The notes: generated from the letters alone by a model not told the origin. A stretch of DNA of 64,000 nt from Gordionus sp. m RMFG-2023 (GCF_954871325.1 NC_088775.1:45795561-45859560), one strand, 5' to 3'. Counted from the first letter of the stretch, positions 44,461 to 54,145 are shown. A program made the numbers and translations.

Positions 44461-44643
44461 ATGTAATGTTATTATAATATTTTTCTCGTAAAAAAAGCAA
44501 TAAATCAATCAAATTACACATTAATCATTTTCTTTGTTATTTTTATTTTCAATATTATTTTTTAGCCTTTCGTATCATGCAGCCTTTCGACTTATAGACC
44601 TACCCAAAAAAAAATAATATACCCCTCGACTTAAGCAATAACC

Positions 44644-44651
44644 ATTCTTTT
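44644..44651. repeat. Merlin target-site duplication, right copy
   Basis: ATTCTTTT immediately after the right Merlin terminus, identical to 38,864-38,871. Confidence 0.92.
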
Positions 44652-45069
44652 TATAATAAAAATAAAAACTTCACCCTTCGCCTTCTATTTTATTTGAAAA
44701 AAAAATTAGTTTTAAAATTTTGGGTTATATTGATGGGGGATTTCTTAACATGTGATGTGTTAGTGAAATGGGGGATTTATTAAAAAAATTTTAAGATTAT
44801 ATAAAAATCTCTCTAAAAATCTTTCTTTTTATTCGTTATTCAGAGTCAGATAAAATATAACATTATATATATTTTTTTAAAATATATAATTCTTTTTATT
44901 AATAAAAACTTCTAACGTTTCCTCGCCTTCTATTTTTTTTACTTAAAAAAATTTTAAATACCCCTTTTATTATAAATCATAATAATTTTCTTTTTCATTT
45001 TATTTTTTCTTTCAGATTCAGATGTATGAAATTTTTTCTTTATCAAATAAAATTTTTTTAATTAATATT
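44652..45069 (+). other. Inner end of left arm and region upstream of the hAT gene
   Basis: To about 44,928 this continues the left arm and pairs with 51,980-52,247; beyond it is unpaired core. 44,644-44,880 and 44,882-45,035 look like diverged direct duplicates (each has TTCTTTTTAT..AATAAAAACTTC..CGCCTTCTATTTT and later TCAGA(G/T)TCAGAT). The promoter of the hAT gene would lie here, but no motif is convincing. Confidence 0.55.
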
Positions 45070-45229
45070 ATGAAAAAAAATTCTCTTATATCTAACTTCT
45101 TTTTATTTGACCAAGACAATATTTTTGCAACATGCAGCTCATGCCATAAAAAGCTCAAATCAATTCCATGTAAGATATTTTAAAAATATTTTATTTTTGT
45201 TATTGGTTTTTTTACAACATCTTTATATT

Positions 45230-45238
45230 TTGGTGATC
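45230..45238. repeat. 9-bp target-site duplication, left copy
   Basis: TTGGTGATC before the AGGTCCGTGAAG terminus; repeated exactly at 47,411-47,419. Confidence 0.92.
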
Positions 45239-47410
45239 AGGTCCGTGAAGTTGGCCCCGCAATTTTTGATTTTCAACGGTTTATCAGTTGGTGTGATTAG
45301 TACCCGATTTGTACCGTTTTCAGTTCGATTTGTACCATCACCGTTTTTGAGATATTCAAAGAACAAAATGGGGGGGGGGGGGGTCAACTTCACGACAGCC
45401 ACCCAACTTTTAAACTTAAAAATAAAAAGTGAATAGGTCGATAGAGAATGATTTGTACCGATTTGAACCGTTTTCAGTTCGATTTGTACCATCACCGTTT
45501 TCCAGCTATTGACCGTTGAAAATATGGCGCCAAAAATAAAATACACTCAACATTTATTTTTTTAAAAATTTTTTAACGTACAACGGTAGAGAATTTTTTT
45601 CTCTTCCTAATGATGCCTCAAATTAAGCTTTATCTTCATTATTTATTTCGGAAATCAAATTTTAAACCTTATATTATAGCGTGAAGTTAGCCGCCCCCCA
45701 ATATTCAAAATTTGAGATTTTTCAAATTTTTAAAACGGGATTGATTTGTACCCGATTTGTACCATTTCAAACTCGATTTGTATCATTACCGTTTTCCAGC
45801 TATTGACCGTTAAAGATATGGCGCCAAAAATATAAAACTCTCAACATTTATTTTTTTTATAAAAATTTTTAACGTACAACGGTAGAGAATTTTTTTCTCT
45901 TCTCAATTAAGCTTTATCTTCATTATTTATTTCGAAAATCAAATTTTAAACCTTATATTATAGCGTGAAGTTAGCCCCCCCCCCAATATTCAAAATTTGA
46001 GATTTTTAACATTTTTAAAACGGGATTATATGTACCCGATTTGTACCGTTTCAAACTCGATTTGTACTATTACCGTTTTCCAGCTATTTACCGTTAAAGA
46101 TATGGCGCCAAAAATAAAAAACACTCAACATTTATTTTTTTAAATTTTTTAACGTACAACGGTAGAGAATTTTTTTTATCTTCCTAATGATGCCTCAAAT
46201 TATGCTTTATCTTTATTATTTATTTCGGAAATCAAATTAAACCTTGGCGCCATATCTTTAACGGTCAATAGCTGGAAAACGATAATAGTACAAATCGAGT
46301 TTGAAACAGTACAAATCAATCCCGTTTTAAAAATTTGAAAAATCTCAAATTTTGAATATTGGGGGGGGGGCTAACTTCACGCTATAATATAAGGTTTAAA
46401 ATTTGATTTCCGAAATAAATAATGAAGAAAAAGCTTAATTTGAGGCATCATTAGGAAGAGAAAAAAATTCTCTACCGTTGTGCATTAAAAAATTTTTTAA
46501 AAAAATAAATGTTGAGTGTTTTTTATTTTTGGCGCCATTTCTTTAACGGTCAATAGCTGGAAAACGGTAATGGTACAAATCGAGTTTGAAACGGTACAAA
46601 TCGGGTATAAATCAATCCCGTTTTAAAGAATTGAAAAATCTCAAATTTTGAATATTGGGGGGGGAGGCTAACTTCACGCTATAATATAAGATTTAAAATT
46701 TGATTTCCGAAATAAATAATTTAGATAAAGCTTAATTTGAGGCATCATTAGGAAGAGAAAAAAATTCTCTACCGTTGTGTGTTAATAAATTTTTTTAAAA
46801 AATAAATGTTGAGTGTTTTTTATTTTTGGCGCCATATCTTTAACGGTCAATAGCTGGAAAACGGTAATGGTACAAATCGAGTTTGAAACGGTACAAATCG
46901 GGTACAAATCAATCCCGTTTTAAAAATTTGAAAAATCTCAAATTTTGAATATTGGGGAGGGGGGGCTAACTTCACGTTATAATATAAGGTTTAAAATTTG
47001 ATTTCCGAAATAAATAATGAAGATAAAGCTTAATTTGAGGCATCATTAGGAAGAGAAAAAAATTCTCTACCGTTGTACGTTAAAAAAAATTTTTAAAAAA
47101 ATAAATGTTGAGTGTTTTTTATTTTTGGCGCCATATTTTCAACGGTCAATAGCTGGGAAACGGTGATGGTACAAATCGAACTGAAAACGGTACAAATCAT
47201 TCTCCATTTACCTATTCACTTTTTATTTTTAAGTTCAAAAGTTGGGGGCTGTCGTGAAGTTGGCCCCCCATTTTGTTCTTTGAATATCTCAAAAACGGTG
47301 ATGGTACAAATCGAACTAAAAACGGTACAAATCGGTACAAATCGGGTTCTAATCACACCAACTGATAAACCATTCAAAATCAAAAATTGCGGGGCCAACT
47401 TCACGGACCT
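45239..47410. mobile_element. 2.17-kb fold-back element, Mutator-like, in hAT intron 1
   Basis: Ends are AGGTCCGTGAAGTTGGCC and its complement, followed inward by close to 100 bp of near-perfect inverted repeat (to the TTTGTACCGTTTTCAGTTCG segment). It is flanked by a 9-bp direct duplication, the length typical of Mutator-like elements. Inside, units of about 285-300 bp, each with GGCGCCA(T), an ACGGTCAATAGCTGG segment, a TTTGTACCG motif and a G- or C-run, are arranged in opposite directions around a centre near 46,243. There is no transposase; the open frames of about 100 codons on both strands are repeat sequence and its complement. It lies wholly within the first intron of the hAT gene, so it need not disrupt the spliced message. 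Confidence 0.85.
45370..45383 (+). repeat. G14 homopolymer
   Basis: Fourteen consecutive G in an otherwise AT-rich region. Shorter G/C runs (about 8-10) stand at the equivalent positions of other units, about 45,695, 45,976, 46,360, 46,660 and 46,960. Likely length-variable and a sequencing weak point. Confidence 0.8.
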
Positions 47411-47419
47411 TTGGTGATC
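47411..47419. repeat. 9-bp target-site duplication, right copy
   Basis: TTGGTGATC directly after the element end CACGGACCT. Confidence 0.92.
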
Positions 47420-47716
47420 TAAATTTTGCTTCACAATTAGGTATATTATCTAAATTTTTTAAGCTAATTCTTTTTAAGAGACTTTGGCCTATTTAAAAAT
47501 TGAATTAAAGGATAATTAAGAAGAATATTATAATTTTTTTTCTAATTTTAAAGTCATTCAACATACTACAAAACCTATATGTAACAAATGATTTATTCCG
47601 GAATTAAAATAAGTTCGATACCAATTATATATACCCCACTAATTGTTTTCTTTTTATATTAGGCCTACCTAGTTTAAAAATGACTTAATAACCTACTAAT
47701 TATATGCATTTTAGAG
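47420..47716 (+). other. Remainder of hAT intron 1
   Basis: AT-rich sequence between the fold-back element and the second half of the BED finger. The acceptor is best placed at TTTTAGAG before CGAATCTT, because this keeps the finger in frame with exon 1. No other feature seen. Confidence 0.6.
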
Positions 47717-47926
47717 CGAATCTTAAAAGACATATTTTCAGTCAACATCCTAATATTGCAGCTAATTTAAATTCAGATGAAGTTAACAATTTAGATATAT
47801 CAACATCAAGTTCGCAGTCAAACGAGAAGACATCTCAAACAATTAAAATTGTCATGAGCAAATTGAAAGTATTTTTTATTACATACATTATTAAACAATA
47901 AAACACTACAATTATTATTATTGTTG

Positions 47927-47934
47927 GTAAATCG
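47927..47934. repeat. 8-bp target-site duplication, left copy
   Basis: GTAAATCG before the CAGAGTTGTT terminus; identical to 49,513-49,520. Confidence 0.9.
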
Positions 47935-48196
47935 CAGAGTTGTTAAAATATACTTTTTAAATGGATCTAGGTAGAGAAATAAATATTAGTCTAAAAAGTT
48001 ATAGATACAAATACAATTTTAAAAATGTATCTAGCACAGGTATAATTTAAACAATTATCAAGATTGTTGTATCGATTATGTTTTTAAAAAAATTATTTTT
48101 ATTTGTAATTCTTTTGTAAATCTAAATTATATATGCTTTTTATATAATTATCTAATTTAAATATTACAATTATCCAATTCAATTGATCTTAATAAT

Positions 48197-48594
48197 TAGA
48201 GACCTGCAAAAGTTTACCGGCCCCGCACAAGCAATATTCGGGCCGTGTACGGGAAAATTTTTTAAAAAAAAATGGGAATCAAGCCAGACTAGGACCTAAT
48301 ATTTTTTTAAACTGGGTGGGGTCGGACGATGTAATTTTTTTAAATACACCTAAATTTATCAATTTTATAATGAATTTTTTATGTAATATTAAATTATTTG
48401 ATTTTTATGTAAAATTTAATTATTTGAATTTTATTTATAGAAACTAGACGCCATATAACATATGTCTTATATTTTGAGTAATTATAAAAATTAATTTCAA
48501 TATTTAAATAAATTTATACCGGGCCGGTCCTGCCAAATCTTTTTCAAAATATTTCGGGCCGAGATTGAGATACTATACATTATGCAGATCACTA
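48197..48594 (-). mobile_element. 398-bp hAT-type MITE (copy 1)
   Basis: Ends TAGAGACCTGCA and the complement of TAGTGATCTGCA, matching at 10 of 12 bases. Flanking 8 bp are TTAATAAT and TTAATGAT, 7 of 8 identical. GC-rich patches with CCGGCCC and CGGGCC sit just inside the ends. Its right half is the complement of the element that begins at 63,781, so this is a dispersed family. Confidence 0.8.
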
Positions 48595-48925
48595 TTAATG
48601 ATATACTGAAATTTTCAAAGAATTTTAGCATGACAGAATATTAATTTTTATTGTTCTTCATGGCAATTTGCAGGTTTATCCTGGTAAGCCAGCTTTTTTC
48701 CCTCTGATTTTATATTAAATTAAGATTTATAGCAAATTTTAAACACTCTTCTATAATTTGGGAAAGTTATGAGTAATTATTATATCTACATATTATTTCG
48801 ATCATGATTTCTTAATTTATATGGGGCTTGATAAACCATAAACATCAATTATGGCACTTAATAAGTTTTAATATTTTATATATATATATTTTATTATAGT
48901 AGTTTTAATATTTTTTAATATATAT

Positions 48926-49151
48926 CAGACACCTGCAGAGGTACCATTTGCACGGCCCCGTAAAGATTTTTTTTAAAAAAAATTTTAAGATCCGGCCCGG
49001 CCGGTTTTTTTCAAAAAAATTTTTTGGGCCCTGCTCGGAATTTTTTAAAATCATATTCGACCTGACATATACAAAAATTTACCTATTCGGTATTTTATCA
49101 TATTTTTCGGCGAGTATTATCATTTAATAGGCATATTAGCTAATGTTGTTA
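48926..49151 (+). mobile_element. Related hAT-type MITE fragment
   Basis: Starts CAGACACCTGCAGAGG followed by GC-rich patches (CACGGCCCCG, CGGCCCGGCCGG, GGGCCCTGCTCGG) like those at 48,197 and 63,781. A matching right end was not found; the sequence is interrupted by the small element at 49,152. Probably a diverged or truncated family member. Confidence 0.5.
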
Positions 49152-49349
49152 AACGGCTCGTTTTGTGCCATTTTTAAAAACGGCTAACTCAATATTTTCG
49201 CCAGAAATATATTGACTATGCCTAGAAATTTTGAAACTATATGTCCAGACCTCTGCTCCTTCTTTGAGCAAAATTTTTAGGTTTGCATAATATTTTTCTG
49301 AATAAAAAACTGATTAGCCGTTTTTAAAATCGGTTCAAAACGAGCCATT
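49152..49349. mobile_element. 198-bp mariner-like MITE
   Basis: Terminal inverted repeats of about 38 bp, starting AACGGCTCGTTTTG and ending with the imperfect complement CAAAACGAGCCATT; both have AAAACGGCTAA further in. It is flanked by TA at 49,150-49,151 and 49,350-49,351, as expected for Tc1/mariner-type insertion. No coding capacity. Confidence 0.75.
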
Positions 49350-49512
49350 TAATGAAATAAAATAAATTTTGCATTAAATTATTTTTTATTTATTATAAAA
49401 AAGTGTATCAAAATGTCTCTTAGAATGAATTTCAAAACAGATACAGATACTTCTTAAATAATATCTAAATACAGATATCTCATTTTTATATCTAGATATT
49501 TTAACAACTCTG

Positions 49513-49520
49513 GTAAATCG
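49513..49520. repeat. 8-bp target-site duplication, right copy
   Basis: GTAAATCG following CAACTCTG, identical to 47,927-47,934. Confidence 0.9.
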
Positions 49521-51532
49521 TATATTTTAATTTTTTAAATGCTATTTGACTCAGATTTACGTTCAGATAAAAAATTATCTGATTGATAACAAAATAAAAT
49601 TAAGAAAGATATTTTTTAATCTGATTTGATATGAAAGTTGAATTTTGCAGGACTTTAATTATTAAATCTAAATAATTTTTAAAAAAAATTTAGGTTTACG
49701 AATCGGTTGTGGGATTAATTGCTATTAACAACTTACCAATCAATTTAGTTACATATAAATCATTCAAGCTATTATTAGATCCAATAGTCCAATCATTGAA
49801 TATGACTTTAAACAAACACATCGTAAATGATAAAATAAAATATGCGGCATCAGAAATAAGATGCCTAATAATGCAACAAGTAAAAAATAAGCTCATTTCA
49901 TTGAAGATAGATACAGCCACAAGATTTCAAAAATCAGTGTTGGGGGTTAATTCCCAATTTATTATAGATGATAAGATTGAAATACGAACTTTAGGCATGT
50001 TAGAAATTGTAAAGGCGCACACGGCGTCTAATTTAAAGGAAGAAATAGAAAATTTATTAAAAAAGTATAATATATGTTTGAGCCAAATATACAGTATCAC
50101 TGTTGACAATGGTGCTAATATGATAAAAACCGTGGAAATGATAGCTGAAGAACAGCTAATTACTCATATCGATCTTTCTGAAGATGCACTCTCAGAATAT
50201 TTTTTACAAAATAGCGATAATGAGTCCTCGCAGGAATATAACGACTCTTCACAACCAAATAACGATTATAATAATATAGAGATCACCCAGGAAAATAACA
50301 GTGATATTTCAAATATACATGATAATGATTCCTCTGGGGAGTATATAATAAACAATCTAAATCAAGATGATAACATACATTTTCAACATGATAATCAAGA
50401 ACAAATAAATGATGATATGGAAAATTTATTAAATGATCTAAGAAAATCATTTGGGCTGATTTGTGTGCGATGTTGTGCCCATACTATTCAATTAGGAGTT
50501 AATGATTATATAAAAAAATTTCTGAAGGAGGATTTAGAAGATATAAGATCTATTCTAAAAATATGCAAATCACAAAAATATAAAAGTTTATATTCATTAG
50601 AAAAAATTAACAAACCAGTGCTGGACACTGTTACTAGGTGGAATAGCACCTATAGAATGCTAAAAAATCTAAAGGATAATAAAATATTTAATTAAAAATG
50701 GGCCATATATATTTAGAAACTTTTATAAATTCAAGACTCTGGGATAGAATTGACGCATATCTCACCGTCTTATCTCCTGTTAATTTATGTACCATTAAAC
50801 TGCAAGAAAAATCTTGTACAATCGGAGATTTTTTTAAATTATGGCTTGAATGCAAATTAGATTTAGAGGAAATAAATAATGAATCCTCAAATAATTTGAT
50901 TAAATGTCTGGATTATCGTCAAAAATATCTTTTTGATAATAATGTTTTAGAAGTGGGATCTACATGGATCCCAGATTTAATTATCAGAATGGAATCTATC
51001 CATCCGAAAGTGATAAATTGCTGGCCAGGGTAAATTTATAATATTTAACTTTAAATTAAATAAATTTATTTTATTTTAGGAACATCTGATGTCTACGTGG
51101 AGACAAATACAAATTTTTAATAAGCCAAAAGATAATCCAGCTCTGAGTGGCTCTCCTTTAATCCCTGTAAGTTGTAAAAAAACCAGATTAGATGTATATT
51201 TGGAGCGAGAAAGCGCTAATGCTCCAATATACCAAAATATTGAAATCCTTGATATGAACACCAAAATTAATGCTTTAATATATGGTCAAAAATTGCCATA
51301 TGATCAAAATATTTTGCAATATTGGCAATCCAAAAAATTTCAGGATCCGGAATTATATGCTCTATCGCGAGTAGTTCTAGCCGCTCCTTGCTCTCAAGTA
51401 TCTGTTGAGAGATCATTCAGTGCTCTGGGATTGGTCCTTACACCGCTACGAACAAGATTAGAGAAATCTATATTAAATGATATTTTATTAATTAAACTTA
51501 ATAAAAGTTTATTAAATAACGTTATATTTTGA

Positions 51533-51979
51533 TTTTTATTATATTTATATAAAATTTTTATTTGTATATATTATATCATGTATTATTTAATTATATATAA
51601 TCATTTTACTAATTAAAATATGACGAATAATTGAAATACAAAATAAAATTGTTACCCAAACTCTTGAAGTACTGAAAAAAATCAAAATTCACAAATACTT
51701 GTTTTAAGTGCTGAAATTTTTAAAATTGAGGTCTTTATAGTCCCACCTTTCTTTTGATGAAAGATAAATTTGTTTTATTAAATCATGTTTTTTTTATAAT
51801 TTTATATAAATATAAGTGCTAAACTGCTAGATTTTCAAAAAGGGCTAAATTTAATAAAGAAAAATACTAAATATATTTGAGGGGAATTAAATATTTTTAA
51901 CTTACCTAAACCTCGACATTTCGCTGATAAATATCCAAACTTTTGTGCCATTTATGACCACAATCTTAAGGCTACATGA
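51533..51979. other. hAT gene 3' flank, end of the core
   Basis: AT-rich sequence after the hAT stop codon with no open frame or terminal repeat recognised. The unpaired core ends near GACGAGG, where similarity to the left arm begins. Confidence 0.6.
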
Positions 51980-52247
51980 CGAGGTAACGTTTGAAGTTTT
52001 TATTAATAAAAAAAATATTTAAAAAAAAATATTTTTTAATGTTATATTTTATCTGACTCTGAATAATGAATAAAAATGAAAGATTTTTAGAGAGATTTTT
52101 ATATAATCTTAAAATTTTTTTTTAATAAATCCCCCATTTCACTAACACATGTTAAGAAATCCCCCATCAATATAACCCAAAATTTTAAAACTAATTTTTT
52201 TTCAAATAAAATAGAAGGCGAAGGGTGAAGTTTTTATTTTTATTATA

Positions 52248-52255
52248 AAAAGAAT
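52248..52255. other. Unoccupied Merlin target site
   Basis: AAAAGAAT, the complement of ATTCTTTT, in one copy. Its flanks (TATTATA on one side, TATATATAAAAAT on the other) match both outer flanks of the Merlin insertion in the left arm. Confidence 0.92.
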
Positions 52256-52339
52256 TATATATAAAAATTTTTTTAATAATAATAATGGGGTTCCACGTCT
52301 TTATAGAGAAACCATTATAGAGAATGTATTTTATAGAGA

Positions 52340-52555
52340 ATGTCGTTTATAGAGAATGATTCTAAAATGAATGTAGAGAATTATTTTGTAGATCTTGATT
52401 TTATAGAGAAATATTATATATGGGACAATTATAGAGTTGAAAAAATTTATGCGGGATTTGACAAATATATCAAAATTAACATTTTAACAATACAATTTAG
52501 TTTATTTCTTGTTTTTTCGATGACTTTATTTGTTTCAACAATGGTTTTTCGGTGA
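52340..52555 (+). other. Open frame shared by both arms, unlikely gene (right copy)
   Basis: A 71-codon frame homologous to 38,489-38,692 on the other strand, with the same hydrophobic C-terminal half (ILTIQFSLFLVFSMTLFV). Differences include I/V, S/T and R/W changes and lack of the ENYFV duplication. No family recognised. Confidence 0.25.
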
Positions 52556-52804
52556 AATCTTTTTAGTTCATATCCAAGGTTTAGCTTGATTATTAACTCA
52601 GCTAAACCAAACCTGAAACGATTTGTTAATATATATTAGCCGTTATTATAGAGAATCTAAACTGAACCAACCATTTCTAAATTTTTTATTTATTGCATTT
52701 ATATGTCAGCTACCTAAATTTATAGAAAGGTTCTTAACTTAAATTTATTTTTCAATGTTGTGTTGTAACCAAAAATTTTAAAATTTAATACTATTTTTTT
52801 TTAT

Positions 52805-53152
52805 TATGGAGCTAAATACTATAAAAGATGCACATGGAAAATTTAATAACATCAAGTTCTGGAAGAATTGTCTATTTAATATTTATAAATTTTATAAAGA
52901 TTGTGAGTCAGGTGATTATTAGAGATATAAATTTAATTTATTTGCATTTAGAGAAAATAGAACTGTTAGTTTCATACATACCTAAAAAGTATAAGAATGT
53001 AGTGTTGTTTTCTAAACACTGATAACAAAATTGATGCATCAACTGATAAGTTTAAAAAACCAGAAATTATAACTTTTTATAATTTAACAAAAACTGGAGT
53101 TGATACAGTTGATAAACTATCCCCATATATTATATATCCAGGAATCCAATAG
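52805..53152 (+). pseudogene. piggyBac-like transposase relic (right arm)
   Basis: Plus-strand counterpart of the left-arm relic. FIPKKYKNVVLF (interrupted) is followed in a second frame by KFKKPEIITFYNLTKTGVD and TVDKLSPY near 53,045-53,120, matching the conserved KPxIIxFYNxTKxGVDxxD block of piggyBac transposases. Here the VDTVDKL motif is intact but the downstream Cys-rich domain is deleted. It reads outward, toward the satellite, as does the left copy. Confidence 0.72.
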
Positions 53153-54145
53153 TACTTTTTTTAATATTTGATAGCTTTTTATAAAATTTATATAATTATC
53201 TATACTCGACATTCATTTAATAAAATATATAATAAAATTTGCATTTTTATAATACTTTTTGGTGATCAAAATATAATTTTAGAAAGGTCTCAGAAAAAAA
53301 ATTTTATTTCAGTAACTTTAGTAAAATTTGCATAACTGTTTTTAGAAGTAACTATTAATCTAAGATTTTGTATTTATTATTTCCAATAATATTTGAATAT
53401 ATATTCAAAATTGTATTTGTAGATCTCAAATTTTAATATGTTCTGAGATATAGCTAATCAAAATTTGGGATAAAATAGACCCCACTTTTGTAAGAAATTT
53501 TTTTCCACCTTTGTAGTGAAGGATCAAAAAGAATGGGTTGAATTTTAAAAGGAGAAATATTTATATGCTAGGTTTACAATAAATATTCATATTTAAAACT
53601 GCCTTTCGCGACTCGAATTGATAGAGTAAAATAAAAAAAATATAAAATATTTTCAGTATAAAAAAAACTAAATCTATCCAATTGAATAAGTTAGGTCAGG
53701 TTTATTATTTCGTCAAAACTAAAAAACCAAGAATTTGACAATCCATAAATATATTTGGCTCGTAATATAAATTTGAGTTCTTGCTGTTTAATGTCGTTGT
53801 ACATTGTAAAAGCACGACTTTACATAAATAACGCTCAAATTATAGAAGTTAGAAGGCACCACTTTTTAATATTTTACAAGCAATCAAAAATTTAAGAAAC
53901 ATGATGAGCTAATATTTTTTATTAAAAAAAAATTAGATTGGTTATTTTTTAAAATTAAATGATAGGACCTTACTAACAACAAACCTGGTTTACAATATAT
54001 TTTTTTAATAATTTTGAAATAATAAATAATTTTCAAAATATCTTTATTCTAACCTTGTTTAATAAAAAGAGTTTAAAAATATTACATATGACAATTATCA
54101 GTTTTTAATTTTATATATAAAAAAATCAAAAATAAAGATTATTTG

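Larger units (their letters stand above)
41024..44601. mobile_element. 3.58-kb fold-back element nested in Merlin
   Basis: The left end AGGTCT(A)AAAGTCGAAAGG is matched by its complement at 44,575-44,601 with one mismatch, and pairing continues inward for several hundred bases (41,024-41,160 against 44,460-44,601, then the tandem arrays). The arms are unequal because tandem copies differ in number. No transposase or other coding region is seen. No clear target-site duplication: the 9 bp outside the ends (AAAAACGCA and ACCCAAAAA) differ. By structure it is a non-autonomous fold-back transposon; the superfamily is unassigned. Confidence 0.75.
38872..44643 (-). mobile_element. Merlin (IS1595-like) DNA transposon with nested insertion
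   Basis: The element starts GGTTATTGCTTAAGTCGAGG and ends with its exact complement at 44,643, flanked by 8-bp duplications, the size expected for Merlin. Long terminal inverted repeats of about 330 bp (38,872-39,205) match 40,650-41,023 plus 44,602-44,643. The right repeat is split by the 3.58-kb fold-back element at 41,024-44,601. Without that insert Merlin is about 2.2 kb. The single gene inside encodes the Merlin transposase on the minus strand. The right terminal repeat has extra copies of an AAAATAACAT motif compared with the left. Confidence 0.9.
36536..44928 (+). repeat. Left arm of the large inverted repeat (interrupted by Merlin)
   Basis: 36,536-38,871 plus 44,652-44,928 is the reverse complement of about 51,980-54,145, with a few percent divergence and several small indels by eye. 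The 5.77 kb between these parts (38,872-44,643 plus one target-site copy) is a later Merlin insertion. Contents from outside in: satellite edge, AT-rich non-coding sequence, piggyBac relic on the minus strand, a stretch built from TCTCTATAAA motifs, and after the Merlin insertion about 280 bp ending near CCTCG, where similarity to the other arm stops. No intact gene is seen in 36,660-37,560. Confidence 0.88.
47935..49512. mobile_element. 1.58-kb non-autonomous hAT-type element in hAT intron 2
   Basis: It has a perfect 17-bp terminal inverted repeat, CAGAGTTGTTAAAATAT, at 47,935-47,951 and its complement at 49,496-49,512, with 8-bp duplications GTAAATCG, both typical of hAT elements. It has no transposase. 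It holds at least two smaller elements, 48,197-48,594 and 49,152-49,349, and part of a GC-richer relative starting at 48,926. It is inserted in the second intron of the resident hAT gene. Whether that gene's enzyme could mobilise it is unknown, because the gene's own ends are not identified. Confidence 0.88.
45070..51532 (+). pseudogene. BED-finger hAT transposase gene with element-filled introns
   Basis: Cut-and-paste transposase of the hAT superfamily. Exon 1 (45,070-45,169, ATG start) gives ATCSSCHKKLKSIP, and exon 2 (47,717-47,868) continues SNLKRHIFSQHP, together forming a normal BED zinc finger (CxxC-x9-NLxxHxxxxH). Exon 3 starts at 49,694. It has KIDTATRFQKSVLGVN (likely first catalytic Asp), SITVDNGANM (second Asp), an Asn/Asp/Ser-rich linker at about 50,170-50,430, then RCCAHTIQLGVNDYI and TRWNSTYRML. 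The next block, 50,698-51,028, continues the fold in another frame. The last exon (from about 51,080) holds CSQVSVERSFSALG (catalytic Glu and the hATC dimerisation region). Defects: a frame change near 50,690 and a one-base phase mismatch at the last intron (about 51,029-51,079). Its own terminal repeats were not found. Confidence 0.85.
51980..54145 (-). repeat. Right arm of the large inverted repeat
   Basis: Reverse complement of 36,536-38,871 joined to 44,652-44,928. It lacks Merlin and retains the single-copy target (52,248-52,255). It also lacks about 340 bp present in the left arm (37,535-37,890), lost between two TAG triplets, so the left arm alone has the piggyBac Cys-rich end. No intact gene is seen in 53,160-54,030. 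Confidence 0.88.

Noticed and set aside
41024-44601. Target-site duplication for the 3.58-kb fold-back element
   Set aside because: The bases outside the ends are AAAAACGCA and ACCCAAAAA; no duplication of usual length is present.
45107-45546. Overlapping ~108-codon open frames on both strands, and similar ones at 47,112-47,434
   Set aside because: They lie in the inverted arms of the 2.17-kb fold-back element and mirror each other, except that the plus-strand frame at 45,107 starts within hAT exon 1 in another frame.
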